Assembly (NCBI GenBank): GCA_020847775.1
Contig: JADLBI010000298.1
Location: 1 to 7,450, forward strand
Length of the DNA stretch: 7,450 bases
From: Opitutaceae bacterium
GTDB taxonomy: Bacteria > Verrucomicrobiota > Verrucomicrobiia > Opitutales > Opitutaceae
Direction: 5' to 3'
Position 1 is the stretch's first letter; every line of letters begins with the position of its first letter. The translations under genes were made by a program, and so were the position numbers. Below, one piece after another: positions 1 through 5,726 of this stretch. The notes beneath the pieces were generated by a model. That model saw only the letters and a list, made by a program, of their open reading frames with translations, was not told the DNA's origin and ran no database searches.

Positions 1-779
1 CTGTTGTGATCGTGCCCGTGCTGTGGTGGCGCGACGGGCTAGAGAGTGTTTACACGGCGTTTAATTCCGGGCGGGTTTTGCTTCACCACGCCCTGAGCGG
101 CGGGTTGCTCACGGTTAACTGGCTGGTGTTTGTGTGGGCGGTGAATAGCGGGCATGTGCTCGAGACCAGCCTCGGCTATTTTCTCGTGCCACTGGTTAAT
201 GTCGCGCTCGGCCGCGGGGTGCTGGGCGAAAAGCTGCGTCCGGCGCAATGGCTGGCGATCGCGTTGGCCGCCGCTGGCGTAGGCTGGCAGTTGTGGCAAC
301 TCGGCCGCCTGCCGTGGATCGCGCTCGCTTTGGCCGGCACCTTCGGCACCTACGGGCTGCTGCGCAAACGCGCGACGCTTGGGTCTCTACCCGGCTTGAC
401 GGTGGAGACGCTGCTGCTGACACCTTTGGCCGGAGGCTATCTGTTATGGTGCACCCATCAAGGCACCGGTGCCCTAGGTTTCGCTCCGGTCGGCATCCAG
501 CTGATCACACTCAGCACCGGGGTGTTGACGGCGGTGCCCTTACTATTATTCGCCTACGGGGCGAGGCGGTTGCGGCTCACCACGCTCGGCCTTTTGCAAT
601 ACGCCGCGCCCACGGTGCAGTTCGCCCTCGGGCTCTGGTATTTCGCCGAACCATTCAGCGCGGCGCGGGCGCAGTCGTTCGGGTTGATTTGGCTCGGGCT
701 CGCGATCTACACCGCTGACGCGCTGCGCCACCGGTCAATCGCGCTCACTCCCGCTCCACCGCCAGCAACTGCATCGTAA
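1..779 (+). CDS. rarD: RarD-type EamA/DMT family permease, 5' truncated by window edge
   Basis: Inner-membrane drug/metabolite-transporter superfamily protein of the RarD group; the substrate is unknown (E. coli RarD was named for chloramphenicol resistance). The frame is open to the window start (first full codon at base 3), so the GTG at 6 is unlikely to be the true start. About 258 residues are visible against roughly 295 in RarD, so some 40-55 N-terminal residues are missing. Recognisable RarD blocks are NWLVFVWAVNSGHVLETSLG, the following PLVNVALG with GE, QWLAIALAAAGV, TYGLLRK, TVETLLLTPLA, TAVPLLLFAYGARRLRLTTL, LQYAAPTVQF and the final FGLIWLGLAIYTADAL. Most of the chain is hydrophobic helices. 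The TAA stop lies inside the convergent FKBP gene (35-base overlap), leaving no room for an intergenic terminator. The family call is firm; the transported compound is not known. Confidence 0.92.
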   Translation, partial: VVIVPVLWWRDGLESVYTAFNSGRVLLHHALSGGLLTVNWLVFVWAVNSGHVLETSLGYFLVPLVNVALGRGVLGEKLRPAQWLAIALAAAGVGWQLWQLGRLPWIALALAGTFGTYGLLRKRATLGSLPGLTVETLLLTPLAGGYLLWCTHQGTGALGFAPVGIQLITLSTGVLTAVPLLLFAYGARRLRLTTLGLLQYAAPTVQFALGLWYFAEPFSAARAQSFGLIWLGLAIYTADALRHRSIALTPAPPPATAS

Positions 780-1206
780 ACACGAGTGTCGTGTCCGGCG
801 GAATGCGCGGGGGTTGCCCGTGCGTGCCGTAGCCGAGCTCGGGCGGGATAATCACCAGCCACTTGTCGCCCGGGCGCATGAGTTGGATAATTTGATCCCA
901 GGCTTGAATCACCTTTCCGCGGCCGAGGCGGAATTTGAACGGATTATTCGTGTCGATACGCTGATCGAACGAGTCGCCGTTGATGAAGCGACCGATGTAG
1001 AGCATCGACACCATGTCGCCGCGCTTGGCGGTTTCGCCGCTGCCGTGCTCGATCTCGATGTAACGGATGCCGGTATTGGATTTCTTCGCGTCGGGGAAGT
1101 TCTTTTCTACCCAATCAAGGTCGTCGGGGGGCAGTTTTTCGCGCTGCGCGTGCAGGGCGCAGGGCAGTATAACCAACAATAAAACAGGCAGGAGACGGCG
1201 GAACAT
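745..1206 (-). CDS. Secreted FKBP-type peptidyl-prolyl cis-trans isomerase
   Basis: Catalyses proline cis-trans isomerisation, probably as a periplasmic folding helper. The ATG at 1206 gives 153 residues. It begins with a clean signal peptide: basic MFRR, a hydrophobic stretch (residues 5-17) and a likely cut after ALHA (residue 20). One FKBP domain (about 45-152) follows. By alignment with human FKBP12 from memory, the pocket residues are kept: Y70 (Y26), F80-D81 (F36-D37), F90 (F46), V99-I100 (V55-I56), W103 (W59), Y126 (Y82) and F143 (F99). FKBP12 His87 is replaced by Gln131. An AAGGTG sequence 5 bases upstream of the ATG supports this start and is the only Shine-Dalgarno-like signal on this strand. 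An alternative ATG at 1233 adds nine residues and overlaps the glycosylase stop as ATGA, but puts a non-basic extension before the signal peptide. LPC before ALHA is not a proper lipobox. Its 3' end overlaps the permease gene. Confidence 0.93.
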   Translation of the reverse strand: MFRRLLPVLLLVILPCALHAQREKLPPDDLDWVEKNFPDAKKSNTGIRYIEIEHGSGETAKRGDMVSMLYIGRFINGDSFDQRIDTNNPFKFRLGRGKVIQAWDQIIQLMRPGDKWLVIIPPELGYGTHGQPPRIPPDTTLVFTMQLLAVERE

Positions 1207-1229
1207 GGGGACACCTTGAGCAAAGACGC

Positions 1230-1850
1230 TCATGATTTCACGGACATTTTTACGGCCGGATGCGCCGCCACCAACGCGAGGGCTTTTTGCAGGAGGGTTT
1301 TGCCCGGCTCCATCCGGTGCCAGGGCGAGGCGCCAGATGGGTGCGGCAGTGGAATGCAATCGGCGGTGTGGCCGTGGTGGGTGATGCGAAAACTCCGCCC
1401 AACCAGGTCGTTGAGCGGCACGGGCGGCAGAAACTGCGCCATGGCGAGCTTGCCCACGGCCAAAATCAGCCGTGGTTGCAACAACTCGATTTCCGCGCGC
1501 AACCAATGCGCGCAGTTGGCGATCTCCTCCGGCGCGGGCACACGATCGCCGCCGATGGGTTTTTTGCCGGGGAAGCAGCGGCAAACGGCGGCGAAGTAAA
1601 TGCGGTCGCGCGTCTCGTCCTCGGTCCAGCCCAGCGAGCCGTGAAACCACTTGAAGAGCGTTTTGCCGGCGGTCCACGCGAAAGGGCGGCCGAGCTGGGG
1701 TTCTTTGTCACCCGGGGCCTGACCGACCAGCAGCAGCCGGCTGGCGACGGCGCGACCGACCACGACGGGCTTGTGCATCCGCGGGCAACGGTTGCAGGCG
1801 CGCAACCGGCGCAGGTGGCGTTCAATCGCAGTGGAATGACTCGTGCCCAT
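1230..1850 (-). CDS. Uracil-DNA glycosylase superfamily protein, four-cysteine (family 4-like)
   Basis: Likely removes uracil from DNA as the first step of base excision repair in the cytoplasm. The ATG at 1850 gives 206 residues. Motif 1 is GQAPGDKE (43-50), followed by LGRPF.WTAGKTL; motif 2 is the HPSG block (H170). C19-x2-C22 near the N terminus, C92 in RCFPG and C113 in PAPEEIANC match the four cysteines that bind a [4Fe-4S] cluster in family 4 enzymes. The gap between the third and fourth cysteine is 20 residues, longer than the roughly 15 I recall. The HPSG block resembles a divergent uracil-DNA glycosylase-family group more than the canonical HPSY, so exact activity is uncertain. The frame stays open upstream to 1946 but runs into the palindromic repeat, and the family start aligns at ERHLRRLRAC, so 1850 is preferred despite no clear ribosome-binding site. 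It shares a transcript with the FKBP gene. Confidence 0.85.
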   Translation of the reverse strand: MGTSHSTAIERHLRRLRACNRCPRMHKPVVVGRAVASRLLLVGQAPGDKEPQLGRPFAWTAGKTLFKWFHGSLGWTEDETRDRIYFAAVCRCFPGKKPIGGDRVPAPEEIANCAHWLRAEIELLQPRLILAVGKLAMAQFLPPVPLNDLVGRSFRITHHGHTADCIPLPHPSGASPWHRMEPGKTLLQKALALVAAHPAVKMSVKS

Positions 1851-1918
1851 GGCAACACCATGGGTGGCGACCGGAATCTGACAACCACGCGGGCGCATAA
1901 TCCGGGGCCGACGCTGGG

Positions 1919-1947
1919 CGAACGCGAGTGTTCGTATTACGAACACT
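1919..1947 (-). repeat. Palindromic intergenic repeat, copy A (inverted relative to copy B)
   Basis: Its core (1927-1947) is a perfect 21-base palindrome with 10-base arms AGTGTTCGTA and TACGAACACT around one centre base. An asymmetric tail CGCGTTCG, read on the minus strand, occupies 1919-1926. Read on the minus strand, the 29-base unit equals copy B except for the centre base (A instead of T). It lies about 70 bases upstream of the glycosylase start. No T tract follows it on either strand, so it is not a classic intrinsic terminator. Confidence 0.85.
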
Positions 1948-1993
1948 TGGCGCCGACCGCGTGAGGCCTGCGCATGCGATGTGCCGGGGAGCG

Positions 1994-2022
1994 AGTGTTC
2001 GTATTACGAACACTCGCGTTCG
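1994..2022 (+). repeat. Palindromic intergenic repeat, copy B
   Basis: Same unit as copy A in the opposite orientation: core 1994-2014 plus the tail CGCGTTCG (2015-2022). In this copy the palindrome extends to 13-base arms (1991-2017) because GCG precedes it. The two copies point outward, their tails facing the glycosylase gene and the end of the oxygenase gene, with 46 bases between them. The pair could also fold into one large stem. It sits 20 bases past the stop of the fusion oxygenase gene and could protect or end that transcript, but no T tract follows on the minus strand. It may instead be a REP-like element or an operator. Confidence 0.85.
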
Positions 2023-2041
2023 GGAGGATGCACTGGGTGGA

Positions 2042-4321
2042 TCAGAATTCGTCAAAGGCGATTTGCTGCGGGGCGACACCGAGGTCGGCGAGCATCTTGG
2101 TGCAGGCCTTGATCATCTGCGGCGGGCCGCAGAGGTAATACTCGACCGCCCGGGGGTTGGGGTGGTCGCGCAGGTATTGGGCGAGGACGACTTCGTGGAT
2201 GAAGCCGGTGGGGCCGGTCCACGCGTCCTCGGGCAGTGGCGACGAGAGCGCGAGGTGGAAGCTGAAGTTGGGGTGTTGCTGCGCGAGGTTTTCGAAAAAA
2301 TCGGCGTAGAAAACTTCTTGCCGGGAGCGCGCGCCATACCAGTAGCTGAGCTTGCGGTGGGAGTTTTCGGTTTCGAGCAGGTGCGAGAGGTGCGCGCGGA
2401 GCGGGGCCATGCCGGCGCCGCCGCCGATGTAAACGGCTTCCTTTTGCGTGGGCTTGAGGTGGAAGTCGCCATGCGGGCCGATGGCGGTGACGGTGTCGCC
2501 GGGCTTGAGGCTGAACATATAGGCGGAGCCGACACCGGGCGCACAGTCTTGGCCGGGCGGAGGGGTGGAGATGCGGATGTTGAAGCGGTAGAGTCCCGGC
2601 TCGGTGGCGGCGTTGCTGGCGAGCGAGTAGTTGTTGCGTCGGCCGGGGCAGTCGTTCTTGGCGGCGAGATCGAAAACGTGCTGCGCGCGCCAGACGGCAG
2701 CGAAGGGTTCGGGTATGTCGAAGCTGGCGAACTTGATTTCGCCGTAGGCGGGAATGTCGAACTGTAGGTAATCGCCGGGCATGAAGGTGGGCTTTTGCGC
2801 GGCATCAACGGGCGCGAGGATAAGTTCCTTGATGAAGGTGGCGACGCCGCGGTTGGAGACGACGCGAAAGGTGTAGGTGTGCGGCGGGCGCGCCCCGGCG
2901 CCGCCGGGGCGGTTGAGGTTGAGCCAGAGCCGGCCGGCGCGGTCTTCGAGCGGATAGGTCGCGAGGCCGACGCAGATGGGCGAGCGCGCGGGCGAGCCAT
3001 CGGCAAGATGGAAACGGCCGTTGTGCTTGGGACACTCGATGGTGCCGTGTTTGACGAGGCCACCAGCGAGGTGGGTGCCGGCGTGGGTGCAGAGGCCGTC
3101 GGTGGCGTAGAGGCGGTCGTCGGTGTCACGGCTGAGCGCGTAGGTTTTGCGGCCGTGGTCAAAGCGAATCACGTCCTCGCGGCGCAGGTCGGCCGCGGCA
3201 CAGACTTCGATCCAGCCGTCGGCGTCGGGCGTGGCGGCGGCGGTCAGAGTGGAATCGCGCGCGGGCGCGGGGGGCGGCGGGGGCAGTTTGCGGCGCACGT
3301 AGTGGCCGGGGTCCTTCACCTGGCGGAGAATAGTGGGGATGATCTCGCGGTAGGCGGCGGCGATGCTGGGATAAGGCGTGGGGGTATCAGACTTCACGAG
3401 GGCGTGCAGGCGCGGCAGGTTGTGATACGGCACGAGCGGGAACATGTGGTGCTCCACGTGATAGTTCATGTTCCAATACAGGTAGCGGTGGATTGGATTC
3501 ATGTAGACCGTCCGGCAATTGAGCCGGTGGTCGAGGACGTTTTCGGCGAGGCCCGCGTGCTGGGTATAGCCATATACAAGCATCAACCATGTGCCAAAAA
3601 TATTGGGCAGGCCGATAAAGAGCAGCGGCAGCCAGCTGCGCGTGTAGATCGAGAGGCCGAGCGAGGCGGCGTAGATGAGAAGATAGATGCGGGCGCGGAA
3701 AAAGATTTTGGGGAATTCTTCCGGCGGGATGTAAGTTTTTTCGTCGGGCAACATGCGGCCGACAGCGTGGTTGAGAATCTGTGTGAAGTAGCGCTGGTAA
3801 ACGGGCAGATTGAAAAGCCCGAGAAATATTTTCCGGAGGTTGGGCGGGCGGGGCACGGCGATCTCGGGATCGCGGCCGACGACAATGGTGTCGCTGTGAT
3901 GGCGGGTGTGACTCCAGCGCCAGACGACAGATTCACGCATGATCATAAACGAAGCGATTTCGTAGAGGGCTCGATTCATCCAATCGGTGCGAAAAGCAGT
4001 GCCGTGTTCGGACTCGTGCCAGCGCGAATCCGAACTGGAGGCGTAGAGCGTAGCGTAAATGAAATAAGGGAGCACGGCCCACCATGAGCCCCAAAGCGTC
4101 CACGTGGCCCAGGCGCTGCCGAAGATGAGTGCGAACCAGATCAGAGTGTCGCGGATGGCGGGACCGTTGCGGCGCACAAGAAGCCGGCGCATCTCGGCGC
4201 GGGGGACGGGGCATTGATACCAATCAGCCTCGGCGAGACCGCGCTCGACGGCGGCGGCGGCGCTACTACCGGTGAGGGAATAATCGAGGGGTGAGGCGGG
4301 GTTGACGGCAACTTGGGGCAT
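2042..4321 (-). CDS. Three-part fusion: MocD-type membrane desaturase/hydroxylase + MocE-type Rieske ferredoxin + NqrF-type reductase
   Basis: A 759-residue protein that appears to hold a whole NAD(P)H-driven oxygenase in one chain. Residues about 55-310 form a membrane fatty-acid-desaturase-like domain of the MocD group. Its histidine boxes are HESEH (102-106), HTRHH (138-142) and HVEHH (288-292), plus H255 and H265 in TQHAGLAENVLDHR, with hydrophobic spans near 58-94 and 212-248. A proline-rich linker (346-354) leads to a Rieske domain (about 368-470) with C411-x-H413 and C430-x2-H433, very like MocE (CPKHNGRF). Residues about 482-759 match the FAD and NAD domains of NqrF: YSLAS (565-569), ISTPPPGQ, GGGAGMAP (633-640), WYGARS (661-666), LPEDAWTGPTGFIH, CGPP (731-734) and a final DEF. 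NqrF's usual plant-type ferredoxin domain is absent. The ATG at 4321 is favoured because DYSLTG..AVERGLAEADWY also begins MocD-like proteins. It is the last gene of the operon, 19 bases after the mutarotase. Domain identity is firm; the substrate is unknown, with O-demethylation, hydroxylation or desaturation all possible. Confidence 0.93.
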   Translation of the reverse strand: MPQVAVNPASPLDYSLTGSSAAAAVERGLAEADWYQCPVPRAEMRRLLVRRNGPAIRDTLIWFALIFGSAWATWTLWGSWWAVLPYFIYATLYASSSDSRWHESEHGTAFRTDWMNRALYEIASFMIMRESVVWRWSHTRHHSDTIVVGRDPEIAVPRPPNLRKIFLGLFNLPVYQRYFTQILNHAVGRMLPDEKTYIPPEEFPKIFFRARIYLLIYAASLGLSIYTRSWLPLLFIGLPNIFGTWLMLVYGYTQHAGLAENVLDHRLNCRTVYMNPIHRYLYWNMNYHVEHHMFPLVPYHNLPRLHALVKSDTPTPYPSIAAAYREIIPTILRQVKDPGHYVRRKLPPPPPAPARDSTLTAAATPDADGWIEVCAAADLRREDVIRFDHGRKTYALSRDTDDRLYATDGLCTHAGTHLAGGLVKHGTIECPKHNGRFHLADGSPARSPICVGLATYPLEDRAGRLWLNLNRPGGAGARPPHTYTFRVVSNRGVATFIKELILAPVDAAQKPTFMPGDYLQFDIPAYGEIKFASFDIPEPFAAVWRAQHVFDLAAKNDCPGRRNNYSLASNAATEPGLYRFNIRISTPPPGQDCAPGVGSAYMFSLKPGDTVTAIGPHGDFHLKPTQKEAVYIGGGAGMAPLRAHLSHLLETENSHRKLSYWYGARSRQEVFYADFFENLAQQHPNFSFHLALSSPLPEDAWTGPTGFIHEVVLAQYLRDHPNPRAVEYYLCGPPQMIKACTKMLADLGVAPQQIAFDEF

Positions 4322-4340
4322 AACGCAGAGCGCGGTTGAA

Positions 4341-4664
4341 TCAGTCGTGGTGAAAAACTTCCTCCATGTCGGCCCACCATTCGCCTTCGCGACGCGTGGT
4401 TAGCGGCTCTTGGCAAGGTTTGCAAACGGCCCACCATTGCTGGGTGATGGGGTCAGCTGCAATCAACGCCGTGTCGGCCGCGTAGTCCGTGCCATGATAT
4501 TCAAAGTAGCTGAAGAGCCAGCCGTCCTTGTGATAGATGGAATAGTTGTGGATATGGCTGGCGGACAACCGCGCGAGCACACCGGGCCAAGCGGCGGCGT
4601 GCAGGCGTTTATATTCCTCAAGTTTTTCTGGTCGAACGCGGATAACGGAACCGTAGCGGCGCAT
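4341..4664 (-). CDS. rhaM: L-rhamnose mutarotase family protein (possibly L-fucose-type)
   Basis: Interconverts alpha and beta anomers of a 6-deoxy sugar, normally L-rhamnose, in the cytoplasm. The ATG at 4664 gives 107 residues against 104 for E. coli RhaM. Conserved positions are Y18, H22 (the proposed general acid in RhaM), W26, HNYSIY (39-44), the WW pair at 77-78 and EEVFH near the C terminus. The insert CKPCQEPL..REGEWWADM (81-100) replaces a differently worded segment of E. coli RhaM. It resembles relatives I recall being annotated as type-2 L-fucose mutarotases, so rhamnose is not certain. The frame stays open upstream to 4784, but that part is arginine- and proline-rich and overlaps galM. 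The chosen start lies 11 bases after the galM stop. No Shine-Dalgarno is visible. No rhamnose isomerase, kinase or aldolase lies in the window. Confidence 0.9.
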   Translation of the reverse strand: MRRYGSVIRVRPEKLEEYKRLHAAAWPGVLARLSASHIHNYSIYHKDGWLFSYFEYHGTDYAADTALIAADPITQQWWAVCKPCQEPLTTRREGEWWADMEEVFHHD

Positions 4665-4675
4665 GGGTGGGGAGT

Positions 4676-5707
4676 TTAGAGAGTGGAGAAAGCGTAAATC
4701 GTGGTCCGGCGCTGGGGGACGCCGGGATGGACGAGGATGTCGCCGAGGTCGGGGCGATGCGCGCCGTCGGGATAGCCTTGGCATTCGAGGCAGAGGGCAG
4801 CGTGCGGGCCGTAGGCGCGACCGGATTTGCCGGCCAGTTTACCGTTAAGGGCCATGCCGCTATAAAACTGCAGGCAACAATCGTTACTGGCGACGGAAAG
4901 GACGCGGCCGGAGACTGGATCAACCACACGAGCGACCGGCGCGGGAGTAGGCGAGGCAACGGGGCGCAGCAAATAGTTTTCGCCATGAGACCGATAAATG
5001 CCAGGCAACGCCTCACCGAGGCGACGGGGTAACGTGAAATTGTTGGCGGTGCCGGAGACCGGGGTGCGCTGGCCGGAAAGCGTCATCCCGGCATCGGCCG
5101 CGGGGATGTATTCTGTGGCGAAAATCTGCAGAGTGTGATCGAGCACGTCATCACTCCCCTCGCCCGCGAGGTTGAAATAGGAATGTTGGGCGAGCGAGAG
5201 CGGCGTAGCGCGATCACTGGCGGCGTGCGACTCGAAGATCAATTCGTTCTGATCGGTGAGCGTGTAAGTGACGGTGACGTCGAGATTACCAGGGTAGCCC
5301 TCCTCGCCGTCGGGACTGCGATAGAACAAACTGAGCGAAGACGCGGTCGCGGCCTTGACGGTCCAAACGCGCTTGTCGAAACCGACGAGGCCGCCGTGGA
5401 GGTGGTTGGCGCCGTCGTTGAGCACGAGGTCGCGGGTGCCGTCGGGCAGACGAAGTTTCCCGGCCGTGACGCGTCCGGCGATGCGGCCGATGATCGCGCC
5501 GAAATACGGATGCCCGGCGAGGTAGGCATCGAGTGTATCGAAACCGAGCACGACATCGGCGAGCTTGCCGACGCGATCCGGCACGCGCAGCGCGGTGATG
5601 ATGCCGCCGTAGGTGATGACATCGGCGCTGGCGCCGGCCGCGTTGCGGAGCACGTATTTTTCGACGACGGTGCCGTCGGGGAGTTGGCCAAAGGGTTGCG
5701 GAGTCAT
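4676..5707 (-). CDS. galM: Aldose 1-epimerase (galactose mutarotase)
   Basis: Interconverts alpha and beta anomers of free aldohexoses such as galactose or glucose. The ATG at 5707 gives 343 residues, normal for the family. Motifs in order are ITYGGIITAL (31-40), GFDTLDAYL, GRIAGRV with R75 (74-80), NHLHGG with catalytic-type H104, YTLTDQNEL, QHSYFNL with H175, and CLECQ with E308 in place of the catalytic glutamate. These match Arg71, His96, His170 and Glu304 of Lactococcus GalM by memory alignment. The usual G.DHxFVL block reads SHGENYLL (240-247), so the aspartate that contacts sugar appears changed; specificity may differ. There is no signal peptide, so it is cytoplasmic. The frame is open further upstream into nagB, but MTPQPFGQLPDG is the natural family start, 19 bases after the nagB stop. 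No Shine-Dalgarno is visible. Confidence 0.93.
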   Translation of the reverse strand: MTPQPFGQLPDGTVVEKYVLRNAAGASADVITYGGIITALRVPDRVGKLADVVLGFDTLDAYLAGHPYFGAIIGRIAGRVTAGKLRLPDGTRDLVLNDGANHLHGGLVGFDKRVWTVKAATASSLSLFYRSPDGEEGYPGNLDVTVTYTLTDQNELIFESHAASDRATPLSLAQHSYFNLAGEGSDDVLDHTLQIFATEYIPAADAGMTLSGQRTPVSGTANNFTLPRRLGEALPGIYRSHGENYLLRPVASPTPAPVARVVDPVSGRVLSVASNDCCLQFYSGMALNGKLAGKSGRAYGPHAALCLECQGYPDGAHRPDLGDILVHPGVPQRRTTIYAFSTL

Positions 5708-5726
5708 GAAAGCGGGGCGGGCGTAA

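Noticed and set aside
1991..2017. Copy B as a rho-independent terminator of the operon
   Set aside because: The hairpin is strong, but on the minus strand it is followed by TCCCCGG rather than a T tract, and a near-identical copy exists beside it. A role as a transcript-end stabiliser remains possible.
1851..2041. Small protein-coding gene in the intergenic spacer
   Set aside because: Short frames there cover only the palindromes and flanks, with no start signal or family resemblance.
1928..2767. A plus-strand frame starting inside the first palindrome and crossing the second
   Set aside because: Its start codon lies in the repeat and the rest is antisense to the reductase domain. The MFVLRTL-like beginnings here are only the translated palindrome.
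2042..2880. The C-terminal part as a genuine NqrF subunit of a sodium-pumping NADH:quinone oxidoreductase
   Set aside because: No other Nqr genes are near, the plant-type ferredoxin domain and N-terminal anchor of NqrF are missing, and the reductase is continuous in frame with the Rieske and desaturase domains.
3268..3290. A G/C-rich low-complexity stretch that could be a repeat
   Set aside because: It simply encodes the proline-rich linker between the desaturase and Rieske domains.
2795..4087. A 430-residue open frame on the plus strand opposite the fusion oxygenase gene
   Set aside because: It is glycine-, valine- and arginine-rich with no recognisable domain and lies wholly antisense to a gene with clear motifs. 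Long antisense frames are expected in GC-rich coding DNA.
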